Source: Rothia endophytica (lineage in GTDB: Bacteria > Actinomycetota > Actinomycetes > Actinomycetales > Micrococcaceae). From it: 64,000 nucleotides of DNA. The DNA lies in assembly GCF_928381505.1 (NCBI RefSeq), contig NZ_CAKMSJ010000002.1, positions 62,001 through 126,000 on the forward strand, read 5' to 3'. Shown here piece by piece: positions 8,778 through 18,305 of the stretch. The translations under genes and the position numbers were made by a program. Under the pieces are notes generated by a model. It saw nothing but the letters and a program-made list of their open reading frames with translations, had not been told where the DNA came from and made no database searches. Position 1 is the stretch's first letter, and every line of letters starts with the position of its first letter.

Positions 8778-10031
8778 ATGGCAGTACATCGTAACGGCGA
8801 TGCCGTTTTGCGCTCCCGCCACCCCATCATCATGCATCTTGATATGGATGCTTTTTTCGTCAACGTTGAGCTCCTGAGTAGACCGGAGTTGCGGGGGCAG
8901 AAAATTATTGTGGCACGCGATTCCCCGCGATCAGTTGTTCTCTCAGCGTCCTATGAAGCGAGGCGCTACGGTGTGGGGTCTGCTATGCCCCTGGTGCGAG
9001 CTAAGCAGATGTGCCCAGGGGCCACCATCGTCGAACCTTCTGCCCACTACCGGGACTACTCTGTATGGGTTATGGATATTCTGCGGGATATCACAGACCG
9101 GGTGGAACAGGTAAGCGTCGATGAAGCTTTCGTTGATTTGACCGGAGCCGTGCGCACTCAGGGGAGCCCGGCGGCCATCGCGCAAAAAGCTAGAGACCGA
9201 ATAGCTCATGAACTCAATCTACCGAGCTCGGTAGGTATTTCTTCCAGTAAATTTATCGCAAAAATGGCATCAACCGGCAGTAAACCTAACGGTCTTTGGG
9301 TGGTTCCGCCCTCCAGGGTACAAGAATTCCTGGATCCCCTTCCCGTTGGCAAGCTCTGGGGCGTGGGTAAGAAAAGTAACGCTGTGCTTGAAAGCCTGGG
9401 TATCCACACTGTCAAGCAACTCACTGAATACGAACTTTCATGGTTGCAGTCAAAATTTGGTCAGGCGGCGGGGGCTCATCTGTATGCCATGGCGCGCGGA
9501 GTTGACCCCCGCCCGGTAGTGACCCACCGGGAAGAAAAATCTATGGGCGCCGAGCATACTTTCTCGGTCGATGTCACTGAGTCTGAGCAAATTTCTCAGG
9601 CTGTCTATAACCTTTGCCTCAAGGTAGCCCGCAGACTGAGAATAGCTAATCGTCAGACTCGTACCCTCAGTTTGAAAATACGGTTCTCTGATTTTGAAAC
9701 GCTGGCACGAGCCTGCCCGCTTGGTGCTCCTACTGCTTCAGGGAAAGTAATGTACGAGGCTGTGATGAAACAACTGCGGCAGCTTGGTTTTCTTGACCAA
9801 GCAGGTGATGCCCCCAGGGCATTAAGGCTTCTTGGTATACGCGCCGAAAAATTGGAAGATAGCGCAGCGGGGGTTCAGTTGGCGCTTCTCGAAACAAGTC
9901 TTACTCAATCGGTGCCGGAGGCGGGCGTGCACTGGCTCGAAGCTGAAGAAACTATGGATCGAATCCATGCCAAGTTCGGTTCTAAGGGATTGCTACCTGC
10001 CCGTTTGCTTACCCCGCCCAAGGGGGAGTGA
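8778..10031 (+). CDS. dinB: DNA polymerase IV (Y-family, translesion)
   Basis: Error-prone polymerase copying damaged templates. Palm motifs HLDMDAFFVNVELL (metal Asp) and VSVDEAFVDLTG (catalytic Asp-Glu) are intact, with YEARRYGV in the fingers, SSKFIAKMAS, and the thumb helix-hairpin-helix LPVGKLWGVGKKS. A little-finger domain follows to residue 417, so the enzyme is complete. It ends RLLTPPKGE, with no recognisable canonical beta-clamp peptide at the very C-terminus. The ATG follows GAGGGG. It stands alone behind a probable LexA site and is divergent from idsA. Confidence 0.93.
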   Translation: MAVHRNGDAVLRSRHPIIMHLDMDAFFVNVELLSRPELRGQKIIVARDSPRSVVLSASYEARRYGVGSAMPLVRAKQMCPGATIVEPSAHYRDYSVWVMDILRDITDRVEQVSVDEAFVDLTGAVRTQGSPAAIAQKARDRIAHELNLPSSVGISSSKFIAKMASTGSKPNGLWVVPPSRVQEFLDPLPVGKLWGVGKKSNAVLESLGIHTVKQLTEYELSWLQSKFGQAAGAHLYAMARGVDPRPVVTHREEKSMGAEHTFSVDVTESEQISQAVYNLCLKVARRLRIANRQTRTLSLKIRFSDFETLARACPLGAPTASGKVMYEAVMKQLRQLGFLDQAGDAPRALRLLGIRAEKLEDSAAGVQLALLETSLTQSVPEAGVHWLEAEETMDRIHAKFGSKGLLPARLLTPPKGE

Positions 10032-10179
10032 CCATTGGTTACGTAACCTAGTTTGCTTCCTAGTGTCTACCCAGATATACCCGCTAAAATAAAGTAACAC
10101 TTAGCAAAGCCGGTGTTGACCTTATGCGTCTTGCATACACTGATTGACCGGTTGGCTGCCCGCTTACAAGGAGACCCTC

Positions 10180-10575
10180 ATGGCGCTTTCAGAACGCGAA
10201 CAGGAACTGCTATCTCAGCTTGAGAAGCAGCTCAGCGATGACCCCGCTTTTACCTCATCAATTCCTGTCGCCACTGAGCCTCAAAACCTTGGTTCCGGTA
10301 CGCAGGTTTCCTCACCCCGAAACCTAGCTCTAGGAGCTCTTATCGCAGTGGTCGGGCTGGGAATCATAATTGCAGGTGTAGCTACCAAACTAATTGTTGT
10401 TGGGGTGCTGGGTTTTCTGATTACTGCGGGTGGCGTGTATTTCGCGACGCTCAAACCCAAATCGTCTGCCACACCTGCGCAGGAATCAGCATCTGCACAA
10501 AAATCTCCCAAAAGTGGTTTCATGCAAAATCTTGAAAACAAATGGGATGAGCGACAGGGAGGCCCTCGCCTGTAA
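10180..10575 (+). CDS. DUF3040 family small membrane protein
   Basis: A 131-residue actinobacterial protein. MALSEREQELLSQLEKQL is the DUF3040 signature start and is preceded by AAGGAGA; two hydrophobic helices follow (LALGALIAVVGLGIIIAGVA and LIVVGVLGFLITAGGVYF), then a Pro/Ser/Lys-rich tail ending NKWDERQGGPRL. Function is unknown. Family members are often found just upstream of mraZ, as here, suggesting a link to the division cluster. A strong terminator separates it from mraZ, so it is a separate transcript. Confidence 0.85.
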   Translation: MALSEREQELLSQLEKQLSDDPAFTSSIPVATEPQNLGSGTQVSSPRNLALGALIAVVGLGIIIAGVATKLIVVGVLGFLITAGGVYFATLKPKSSATPAQESASAQKSPKSGFMQNLENKWDERQGGPRL

Positions 10576-10622
10576 AACGGGGTAGTGAATATGCTCTAGC
10601 GCTTATTCCTGAGTATTTTTCT

Positions 10623-10673
10623 GAGCGGTGGCTATCTAACCGAGGTTAGATAGCCACCGCTCATTTCTGTTTT
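10623..10673 (+). terminator. strong Rho-independent terminator after the DUF3040 gene
   Basis: A perfect 18-bp stem (10623-10640 with 10645-10662) with a 4-base loop CGAG, followed by ATTTCTGTTTT. It insulates the division cluster from upstream transcription. Confidence 0.9.
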
Positions 10674-10724
10674 CCTTGTGAAAACTCTCAAAAAGCTCAC
10701 AAAATTGCTCTTTTAGGTATATGT

Positions 10725-10752
10725 GTGGAGTGGAGTGGAGTAAAGTGGAGGG
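10725..10752 (+). promoter_or_regulatory. mraZ: MraZ operator: phased GTGGA repeats
   Basis: Five pentamers in a row, GTGGA x3, GTAAA, GTGGA, then GGG, about 75 bases before mraZ. Such GTGG-containing direct repeats upstream of mraZ are the known binding sites for MraZ, which autoregulates the division cluster. The repeat is seen directly; binding is inferred. Confidence 0.75.
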
Positions 10753-10824
10753 AATAGAACAACATGAGTGTAGTTTCGTGTGGGCTGTGGTAACTGAACT
10801 TGGCAAGTAAAGGTGGTGGTGTAC

Positions 10825-11259
10825 GTGTTTCTTGGAACGCATACGCCACGCTTGGACGTTAAGGGCAGACTCATTTTGCCGGCTAAATTCCGTGAACAAC
10901 TTGAGTCGGGGGTCATTTTGACCCGTGGTCAAGAACGTTGCATCTATGTTTTCACTGTTGCTGAATTTGAGCGTATTCACGAACAACTGCGCAGTGCCCC
11001 ACTGTCTTCAAAGCAAGCTAGGGACTATATTCGTGTCTTTCTGTCGGGGGCTTCTGATGAAGTGCCTGATAAGCAAGGTCGCGTTACTATTCCTCAGAAT
11101 CTTCGAGAATACGCGGGGCTGGATCGCGAGCTGACCGTTATTGGTGCGGGATCGCGAGCTGAAATATGGGATTCAGTTGCCTGGGCAGAATATTTAGAAG
11201 CTCAAGAACAGTCCTTCTCAGAAACAGATGATGATCTGCTACCCGGTATTTTGCTGTAG
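10825..11259 (+). CDS. mraZ: transcriptional regulator MraZ
   Basis: 144-residue DNA-binding protein of two AbrB/SpoVT-like swapped-hairpin domains: [22 protein letters not shown] and later [18 protein letters not shown]. It forms a ring-shaped oligomer that binds the repeat array upstream. I chose the GTG at 10825, which gives the family N-terminus [11 protein letters not shown] and has AAAGGTGG about 9 bases upstream; GTGs at 10813-10819 would add four or fewer residues. First gene of the division/cell-wall cluster. Confidence 0.92.
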   Translation: MFLGTHTPRLDVKGRLILPAKFREQLESGVILTRGQERCIYVFTVAEFERIHEQLRSAPLSSKQARDYIRVFLSGASDEVPDKQGRVTIPQNLREYAGLDRELTVIGAGSRAEIWDSVAWAEYLEAQEQSFSETDDDLLPGILL

Positions 11260-11300
11260 CAAATACCCCAAAACCCCAAACACAGCTAAGGAGTGAGACC

Positions 11301-12296
11301 ATGACCGAGGTACATAACCCTCATGCTGGCAAAGATGCCAAATACAGGCATGTGCCGGTCATGCTGGACCGTTGCCTTGATTTGTTGGCGCCAGCTATTT
11401 CTCGCCCCCAGGCTGTTGTAATTGATGGCACCCTTGGCATGGGCGGCCACTCTGAGGCCATGTTAGAGCGTTTTCCTGACCTGACCCTTATTGGTATTGA
11501 CCGTGACTTGATGGCTCATCAGCTAGCTGGTGAGCGTTTGCGACGCTTCGGCGACCGTTTTATTCCCGTGCACGCTGTCTACGATGAGATTCCGCGGGCA
11601 ATGGCAGAAGCCGGCGTGTCCGAGGTAGACGGAGTGCTCTTCGACCTTGGTGTCTCCTCCATGCAGCTGGATGAACGTGAGAGAGGCTTCGCTTACTCCT
11701 ACGACGCTCCCCTTGATATGCGCATGGACAACACCGAGGAACTCACCGCGGCTGTAGTGGTCAATGAGTATGAAGAATTTGAGCTTCGACGCATCATCCG
11801 TCAGTGGGGCGAGGAGAAATTTGCTTCCCGCATCGCCCAGAAAATCGTAGCTGCGAGAGCCGTCAAACCTTTTGAGACGACCGGTGAGCTGGTCAAAGTA
11901 ATTCAGCAAGCTGTTCCTGTGGCTGCCCAGCGTAAGGGCGGGCATCCGGCGAAACGTACTTTTCAGGCCATGCGTATCGAGGTAAACCACGAGCTGGATG
12001 CCCTGGAACGTGCTATTCCCGAGGCTATCTCGGCTCTTAACCTGGGTGGACGGTGCGTAGCTATGAGCTACCACAGCCTCGAAGACAAAATTGTGAAGCG
12101 AGCTTTTACCGCAAGAGCCACTTCAAGTGCCCCTAAGGGTTTCCCTGTGGAACTTGAAGAGCACAAGCCGGAGCTTAAAATTATTACTCGTGGTGCTGAA
12201 CCACCTACAGAGACCGAAATTGAAGAAAACTCGCGCGCAGCTTCTGCCAAGCTTCGTGCGGTTGAGAAAATTAAAGTGACAAAGGCACCCCGATGA
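11301..12296 (+). CDS. rsmH: 16S rRNA (cytosine(1402)-N(4))-methyltransferase
   Basis: Methylates N4 of C1402 in the ribosomal P site using S-adenosylmethionine. N-terminal [13 protein letters not shown], the SAM loop [26 protein letters not shown], the RMEV-type helix ([12 protein letters not shown]) and [11 protein letters not shown] are all present. It is full length at 331 residues. The ATG follows AAGGAG, and the stop overlaps the ftsL start by four bases (ATGA), so translation is probably coupled. Confidence 0.95.
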   Translation: MTEVHNPHAGKDAKYRHVPVMLDRCLDLLAPAISRPQAVVIDGTLGMGGHSEAMLERFPDLTLIGIDRDLMAHQLAGERLRRFGDRFIPVHAVYDEIPRAMAEAGVSEVDGVLFDLGVSSMQLDERERGFAYSYDAPLDMRMDNTEELTAAVVVNEYEEFELRRIIRQWGEEKFASRIAQKIVAARAVKPFETTGELVKVIQQAVPVAAQRKGGHPAKRTFQAMRIEVNHELDALERAIPEAISALNLGGRCVAMSYHSLEDKIVKRAFTARATSSAPKGFPVELEEHKPELKIITRGAEPPTETEIEENSRAASAKLRAVEKIKVTKAPR

Positions 12297-12985
12297 GCGC
12301 CGAACCCAGATTCCCCACCGCAGCAGACGCCGCAATGGCTAGCAGACCTCGCCTATCCGTCGTCCCCGACCAGCGACCTGAACCAGCGAAACAGCAGCGC
12401 AGGCCGCTCTCGCGCGCCCTGGCTACGCGTAGCCAGTCCAACAGGTGGAGGGTTTTTCTGGGCTTAGGGGCTATGCTCTTAGCTCTGCTAATCGTATTGG
12501 GCTTAAGCATCATGATGGCTTCCCGTCAGTATGACCTCGTAGAATTACGTGCCACTGAACAGGCCCTTTCGCAGCAGAATGAAGCCCTAGCTCAGGAAAT
12601 CGAATTTCACCAGGCACCACAAGATTTAGCTATCCGTGCTAGTCAGCTGGGTATGGTTGCTTCACCTAGCAGGGCAACCATCAATCTTTCCACCGGTGAG
12701 ATTTCCGGTGTGCCTATGGCTGCCCTAGAACCTTCAGAGGCAACCGATAATCTCATTGCTCCACCAGCGCTCGCTGATACCCAGGCCTATGAAGAGGCCA
12801 GTATTCGCGCTGAGGAGGAACGTAAGAAGAAAGAGGCGAAAGAGGCAGAAGCTAAGAAAGCAGAAGCTAAGGCTTCAGCCAGCGCTAGCGCCTCTGCTAA
12901 CCCCGGTGCCTCTGCACAGCCCAGTTCATCTGCCGCCCCTGAGGCTTCGGCTCAGCCAGCTCAGTCACCCACCGCCAACCGCTAA
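12293..12985 (+). CDS. ftsL: FtsL-like septum protein with long Ala/Ser/Pro tail
   Basis: Bitopic division protein in the FtsQ-FtsL-FtsB position between rsmH and ftsI. A basic cytoplasmic N-terminus of about 50 residues leads to one membrane helix (about 54-75, [20 protein letters not shown]) and a short extracellular coiled coil ([22 protein letters not shown]). The sequence then becomes low complexity: [19 protein letters not shown] followed by an Ala/Ser/Pro run to residue 230. FtsL proteins are usually 100-150 residues, so this tail is extra. Sequence identity in FtsL is always weak, and the call leans on position and topology. Confidence 0.82.
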   Translation: MSAEPRFPTAADAAMASRPRLSVVPDQRPEPAKQQRRPLSRALATRSQSNRWRVFLGLGAMLLALLIVLGLSIMMASRQYDLVELRATEQALSQQNEALAQEIEFHQAPQDLAIRASQLGMVASPSRATINLSTGEISGVPMAALEPSEATDNLIAPPALADTQAYEEASIRAEEERKKKEAKEAEAKKAEAKASASASASANPGASAQPSSSAAPEASAQPAQSPTANR

Positions 12986-13066
12986 GAAGGCAAGGCATTT
13001 TTTTGCCATACGTCTGCCCGGAGCGTTTCAGCGCTTCAACCACCGCACGAGCATGAAGGGGAACCT

Positions 13067-14917
13067 ATGAGCGGTAAAAACAGCCAAGACCCCGTCGGGT
13101 CTATCAAGCGTACCGTGGGTAGACGTGGTTTCTTAGCCGGAACCGCTGCAACCGGCGGGCTGGCCTTTTTGGGCGTGAGGTTGGCTTACCTACAGGGGCT
13201 TGACCCGAATGGTTTGGCTGATGAAGCTCGCAAGAACCGTACACGAGAGCTCAAAGTGCCCGCACTACGCGGTGAGATTCTCGATATCAATGGGCACGTT
13301 ATGGCTCGTAGCGTACAGCGGTATAACATTACGGTTGACCAAAGCGCCGTTGGCCCTTTTGGCCGCTACCAAGAAGGCAGCGACGAAGCGGTGGAAGTTA
13401 GCCCCACTGAACTGGTATACGAGCTTGCTGACATTCTTGAGATGAGCGACACCGACGTCAAGAACGCTCTGGATGGCGATCTTAAGTACCGGATTGTTAA
13501 GCAAAACGTGACACCTGCTATCTACAATAAGGTGCAGGCTTTGGGTGCCCCCTTTATCTACGGTGAGATTCTCTCTGACAGAAAGTACCCCAATGGTGAG
13601 GTGGCTGGGTCGGTGGTAGGTCGGTTCAGCATGGTTGAGGAGGCCGTCGCTCCAGATAGTACCGAGACCCGCACCCGTAACAACTCTGTGGGCATCGAAC
13701 GCACGATGCACGACCATTTGGCGGGTAGCGACGGCAAACGCATCTATGAGATTTCAGCCGATGGCGTGCGCATCCCGATTGGCGATGAGCAGCTGACCCC
13801 GGCGGTTGATGGTAAGAACGTTCGACTGACGATTAATCAGGACGTTCAGTATTTTGCCCAGCAGGTTGTTAAGGCCCGTGCCGAAGAGCTGAAGGCTGAG
13901 TGGGGAACCGCTATTGTCATGGACGTCCGTGATGGCTCCTTGCTTGCTTTGGCAGACTCCTCGACCATGGACCCAGGCGCTGAACGTTTCGAGCTGGCTG
14001 ACATGAACCCCAGGGCTTTGAGCCAGGTCTTTGAGCCCGGTTCAACCGAGAAAATCTTGACCACTGCTGCTGTCTTTGAAGAAGGACTGGCTGAGCCTGA
14101 AACGGTCTTTGATGTGCCTGCCCAGCTTGAAATTGAGGGGCAGACCATCACCGATGCCTTCACCCACCCGGCTCAAAAACGTACCGTTGCGGGTATCATC
14201 GCTAACTCCATGAATACCGGAACAGTCATGATGGGCAGTAAACTTAGCCGCGAGCAGCGCTATAACTGGCTCAAGAAATTTGGTATGGGGGAATACACTG
14301 GGGTTGAATTGACCGGTGAATCACAGGGGCTAGTTGCGGATTGGCGTGACTGGGATATCCGCCAGCAATACACGGTTCTTTTTGGACAGGGCTTGGCGCA
14401 AAGCGCGCTGCAAACCTCACTCATTTTTCAGACGGTTGCCAATAAAGGCATTAAGCTCAAACCTCGAATCATCGATGCCATTATCGACACCGATGGCACT
14501 GAGGAGGTGCTTCCTGTTGCTGAGGGGCAGCGTGTAATGAGTGAAGAGACCGCGCGCAAGACTCTCCAAGTGATGGAAGCCATGGTTTACCAAGGCGGTG
14601 CAGAAGCCGCTCAGGTTGAAGGTTACAGAGTGGCGGGCAAGACCGGCACCGCAGAAAACGTGGGGGAGGGGTCTGCAGTCTACGATGGGTGGACGACGTC
14701 CTTCGTGGGTATTGCACCCACCGAAAATCCCCGCTTCTTGGTCTCTGTCACTATGCACCGCCCAAAGACCACTGCTTCTGCGGTTGGGCTAGCGGGCACC
14801 ACGGCACAGTTCTCCCAAATTATGGAGAAAGTATTGCACACCTATAACGTGCCACGATCGACCAGCGATCCAACCGAAACCCCCAAGTTTGCTGAGGGTC
14901 ATGATGAAACCGGCTAA
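13067..14917 (+). CDS. ftsI: septal class B penicillin-binding protein (transpeptidase)
   Basis: Cross-links septal peptidoglycan. The N-terminus has RTVGRRGFLAG (R19-R20) before a weakly hydrophobic segment to about residue 45, which looks more like a twin-arginine signal than a plain anchor. The PBP dimerisation domain starts near LRGEILDINGHVMARS. In the transpeptidase domain the active site is S326-T-E-K329 (EPGSTEKI), then SMN in NSMNTG, and KTGT in AGKTGTAEN. It is complete at 616 residues and has no PASTA repeats. The ATG has GGGGAACCT upstream. It is expressed with ftsL and the mur genes. Confidence 0.93.
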   Translation: MSGKNSQDPVGSIKRTVGRRGFLAGTAATGGLAFLGVRLAYLQGLDPNGLADEARKNRTRELKVPALRGEILDINGHVMARSVQRYNITVDQSAVGPFGRYQEGSDEAVEVSPTELVYELADILEMSDTDVKNALDGDLKYRIVKQNVTPAIYNKVQALGAPFIYGEILSDRKYPNGEVAGSVVGRFSMVEEAVAPDSTETRTRNNSVGIERTMHDHLAGSDGKRIYEISADGVRIPIGDEQLTPAVDGKNVRLTINQDVQYFAQQVVKARAEELKAEWGTAIVMDVRDGSLLALADSSTMDPGAERFELADMNPRALSQVFEPGSTEKILTTAAVFEEGLAEPETVFDVPAQLEIEGQTITDAFTHPAQKRTVAGIIANSMNTGTVMMGSKLSREQRYNWLKKFGMGEYTGVELTGESQGLVADWRDWDIRQQYTVLFGQGLAQSALQTSLIFQTVANKGIKLKPRIIDAIIDTDGTEEVLPVAEGQRVMSEETARKTLQVMEAMVYQGGAEAAQVEGYRVAGKTGTAENVGEGSAVYDGWTTSFVGIAPTENPRFLVSVTMHRPKTTASAVGLAGTTAQFSQIMEKVLHTYNVPRSTSDPTETPKFAEGHDETG

Positions 14918-14992
14918 AGTTGACCGTGTTGAAGAACAATTTTGAATGCCAGGCGGGCACTTCCGCTCTTATCGCTAACGGAGGGTGAACCA

Positions 14993-16678
14993 ATGACCGA
15001 GAAGAAAAACCTCGTAGGTAATGCTCAAACTCTGCGCCCTGCGCGGGTTGCTGGTTGCACCCCCGCACAGGTGGTTCAGTGGTTGGCTGAGCAAGATATT
15101 TCTGCCCGTGAACTCCAAGGCGCACGGGCGATTACCGGTCTCACCATGGATTCCCGGGAAGTGCAGGAGGGTGACCTTTATGTTGCCCTGGGCGGGGCGA
15201 AAGCGCACGGAGCTTCCTTCGTTGAAGCTGCCTTGAAGCTGGGCGCCTCGGCCCTGCTGACGGATGCTGAGGGGCTAGAGATTGCACAAGCTAGCACTGA
15301 AATACCTGGCGACTTTGGCATTGTTGTCTGCGAAGACCTACGCAGGGCAGTAGGCCCACTTTCAGCGCGCATCTATAACTCTCAACCCGAGGACGGCAGC
15401 GCGCCCCGGCTCTTTGCCATGACAGGCACTAACGGTAAAACAACCTCCACCTACATGATTAATTCCATCATGAAGGCGCTGGGTCACACGACCGGGCTGA
15501 TTGGCACCATCGAGATTCTCGCAGGTGGTCAAGCGATCCCCTCAAAACTCACCACCCCTGAATCCCCCCACGTCCACTCCCTGATTGCGCTCATGCGCGA
15601 ACAAAATATTACGGCAGCCGCGATGGAGGTTTCCTCGCATGCGCTGGATTACCGCAGGGTGGACGGCATTCGCTATGACATTTCAGGCTTTACGAATCTG
15701 ACGCAGGATCACCTTGATCTGCACGGAACCATGCAGAGCTACTTTGAGTCCAAGTCAGAGCTCTTCACCCCGCAGCGGTCTCGCCGCGCCGTCATCACCG
15801 TTGACGATGAATGGGGCGAAAAAATGGCTCAGGGTGCCGTTGACGCGATGGGGGCTGAAAACGTCGTCCGCCTGGCAACAGCTCACGGAGCCGGCCTAAC
15901 CTCTCTGCCAGCTCATTTTGGGGCAGGGGACTGGGCACTGGTGGACGTCGCCCGTCATGGTATCGGGCATACCTTCACGGTGCAGCGCGGTGATGGCACA
16001 AAGCTCACCACATCAACCCAGCTACCTGCTGACTTCAATGTCTCTAACGCTGCCCTGGCAGCAGTCATGGTCTATGAGAGCGCCCGTGATGTGGCAGAGC
16101 GCGAATTCATCCAAAAAGTTTTGGCTGACCCAGCCACTCTCACCCCCGTCGTCCCGGGCCGTATGCAGCTGATTTCCACGGCGCCCACTGCTCTGGTCGA
16201 TTTCGCCCATAACCCGGACGCTCTGAAGCGAGCTCTTGAGGCCATTGAACCTGCTAGTTCTGAGGGCAAAATTATTATTGTCTTTGGAGCCACCGGTGAA
16301 AGGGACCAGACCAAGCGCCCCATCATGGGTGAGGTCGCAGCTACTTACGCAGATATTGTGGTGGTTACTGATGATGACCCGCACGGTGAGGCAGCCGCCC
16401 CCATCCGCGAAGCTGTAGCTGCTGGCGCCCTAGCAGCGGTTGAAGGTGGAGCCCGGGCTAGCCAGGTTCTTAACCTTGAGCCGCGCTCCCATGCCATTGC
16501 CGAAGCGATCAAGTTGGCAGGCCCTGCCGATTCCATTTTGATTGCTGGGCGAGGGCACGAAGTTGCCCAGGATGTAGCAGGCACCGATATTGAACTTGAT
16601 GACAGGGTTGAGACTGCAAAAGCACTAGAAGAAACCGGTTTTACCGTGCTTGAAGCCTACTCAACCGAGCGAAAGTAA
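14993..16678 (+). CDS. murE: UDP-MurNAc-L-Ala-D-Glu ligase, probably L-lysine-adding
   Basis: Adds the third stem-peptide residue. ATP loop GTNGKTTSTYM is at about residues 145-155, and HNPDALKRALEA and GATGERDQTKRPIM belong to the C-terminal domains. The amino-acid pocket motif reads DDPH (16373-16384, in TDDDPHGEAA), where meso-diaminopimelate enzymes have DNPR. This points to lysine, as in Micrococcaceae. The ATG at 14993 has GGAGG upstream; an earlier in-frame start at 14942 lacks a good ribosome site. It is 561 residues and begins 75 bases after ftsI. Confidence 0.92.
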   Translation: MTEKKNLVGNAQTLRPARVAGCTPAQVVQWLAEQDISARELQGARAITGLTMDSREVQEGDLYVALGGAKAHGASFVEAALKLGASALLTDAEGLEIAQASTEIPGDFGIVVCEDLRRAVGPLSARIYNSQPEDGSAPRLFAMTGTNGKTTSTYMINSIMKALGHTTGLIGTIEILAGGQAIPSKLTTPESPHVHSLIALMREQNITAAAMEVSSHALDYRRVDGIRYDISGFTNLTQDHLDLHGTMQSYFESKSELFTPQRSRRAVITVDDEWGEKMAQGAVDAMGAENVVRLATAHGAGLTSLPAHFGAGDWALVDVARHGIGHTFTVQRGDGTKLTTSTQLPADFNVSNAALAAVMVYESARDVAEREFIQKVLADPATLTPVVPGRMQLISTAPTALVDFAHNPDALKRALEAIEPASSEGKIIIVFGATGERDQTKRPIMGEVAATYADIVVVTDDDPHGEAAAPIREAVAAGALAAVEGGARASQVLNLEPRSHAIAEAIKLAGPADSILIAGRGHEVAQDVAGTDIELDDRVETAKALEETGFTVLEAYSTERK

Positions 16679-16694
16679 ACTTAAAGGTGAACCT

Positions 16695-18284
16695 ATGATT
16701 GAACTTTCAGCCCAAGAGATTTCTGAGGCAGTTGCCGGCACCTTACTCGGTGCTGCCGCTGTAGCTGCGGACACAATTACCTGCACCTCGGCCACGACCG
16801 ACTCACGAGAGGTGAGCGCCAAGACTCTCTTCTTGGCCAAGCCCGGTGAAGTGACCGATGGGCACCAGTATCTGCAGCAGGCCTTCACCGCTGGAGCTAC
16901 GCTGGCTCTAGTCGAACGTGAAGTGACCGCTGATAGCGGAGAGCTTTACCCCTCCGTTCTGGTGGACGATGTCGTCTTAGCCATGGGACGCCTAGCTGCT
17001 TACATCGTGAAGCGGCTACGCGCTCGCGGAGAAATCACCGTGGTGGGTATTACCGGTTCAGCCGGCAAAACCACGACCAAGGACCTACTCGCCAGCATCT
17101 TTGGTGCCAAAGGTAAGACCGTTGCTCCCGTTGGGTCCTTCAACGGAGAAGTGGGCGTGCCCCTGACCGTCTTCAGGGCTGAGGAAGATACCCGTTATCT
17201 GGTTATTGAGATGGGCGCCGACCGCGTGGGGAACATCAAATACCTCACCGATATGATTCAACCTGACTACGGCGTAGTGCTCAAAGTGGGTACTGCCCAC
17301 GCCGGAGAGTTTGGCGGCGTCGATAATATCGAAGCAACCAAGGGCGAAATGGCTGAAGGCGTACTTTCGGGCCTAGGCCTCAACATCGACGACTACCGCG
17401 TGCGCCGCATGATCAACCGCGCGTCCGTGCCCGTAACCTACTTCGGGGTAGAGGGGCAAGAAGCCGAGGTGACCACCAGTGTCAATCCAGGTGTCTCAGA
17501 AGAACGCATGGTGGCTGAAAATCTCACCACCGATGACGCCGGCTGCCCTCTCTTTACCCTGGTCTTTCCCAACGGTGAAGGTGCCGAGATCCGGTCAAAG
17601 CTTATCGGTGAGCACCATGTCTACAACCTCCTTGCTGCAGCAACAGTGGCCTATAACTGCGGTGTTTTACCCGAGGAGATCGCTGCGGCAATGAACAGTG
17701 CGCAAGCTACCTCCAAATGGCGCATGCAGCGTACTGACCGTGCAGACGGCGTTACCATCATCAACGATGCCTACAACGCTAACCCTGAGTCCATGACCGC
17801 TGCTCTGCAGACCCTAGCCCAGCTAGGCCGCCTGCCCTCGACCAATCGTACCTGGGCTGTTTTGGGCGCCATGCTAGAGCTGGGGGAGCGTTCCCTCTTC
17901 GAGCATGATCGTATTGGTCAGCTCGCGGTTCGTATGAATATCTCAAAGCTCATCGCCGTGGGTGATGTCGCTAAGCCCATCTACAACACAGCCCACCTTG
18001 AAGGCTCATGGGGTAATGAGGCAACCTGGGTAGCTACACCCGAAGAGGCTTTCGCACTGCTCCAGGGTGAGGTCCAGCCCGGAGATATCGTCCTCTTCAA
18101 GTCATCCAACGGTGCTGGCTTAGGGGCGCTAGGTCAGCGTGTCGCTGACTTCGAAGGCAACCTTACCCTCACCGATGAGACAACCGCCGCATCTTGGTTG
18201 AGCGCAGGTGACTTTGTGGGCACGCTAGACTCATTCAATGGTGAAGAAACAGACTCCTCACCTTCAACTTCTACACACTCATAA
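16695..18284 (+). CDS. murF: UDP-MurNAc-tripeptide--D-alanyl-D-alanine ligase
   Basis: Adds D-Ala-D-Ala to complete the UDP-MurNAc-pentapeptide in the cytoplasm. ATP loop GITGSAGKTTTKDLL, the MurF/MurC-family VIEMGADRVGNI and INDAYNANPESM are clear. The start ATG at 16695 follows AAAGGTG. It is somewhat long at 529 residues because of a Ser/Thr-rich C-terminal extension (about 35 residues after the last conserved helix). It directly follows murE with a 16-base gap and precedes mraY. Confidence 0.95.
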   Translation: MIELSAQEISEAVAGTLLGAAAVAADTITCTSATTDSREVSAKTLFLAKPGEVTDGHQYLQQAFTAGATLALVEREVTADSGELYPSVLVDDVVLAMGRLAAYIVKRLRARGEITVVGITGSAGKTTTKDLLASIFGAKGKTVAPVGSFNGEVGVPLTVFRAEEDTRYLVIEMGADRVGNIKYLTDMIQPDYGVVLKVGTAHAGEFGGVDNIEATKGEMAEGVLSGLGLNIDDYRVRRMINRASVPVTYFGVEGQEAEVTTSVNPGVSEERMVAENLTTDDAGCPLFTLVFPNGEGAEIRSKLIGEHHVYNLLAAATVAYNCGVLPEEIAAAMNSAQATSKWRMQRTDRADGVTIINDAYNANPESMTAALQTLAQLGRLPSTNRTWAVLGAMLELGERSLFEHDRIGQLAVRMNISKLIAVGDVAKPIYNTAHLEGSWGNEATWVATPEEAFALLQGEVQPGDIVLFKSSNGAGLGALGQRVADFEGNLTLTDETTAASWLSAGDFVGTLDSFNGEETDSSPSTSTHS

Positions 18285-18305
18285 CCGGGAAGAAACAGAC
18301 TCCGT

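Noticed and set aside
10037..10048. Perfect 12-base palindrome GGTTACGTAACC after dinB
   Set aside because: Single short copy in a gene gap with no matching copy noticed elsewhere in the window; too little to call an operator.
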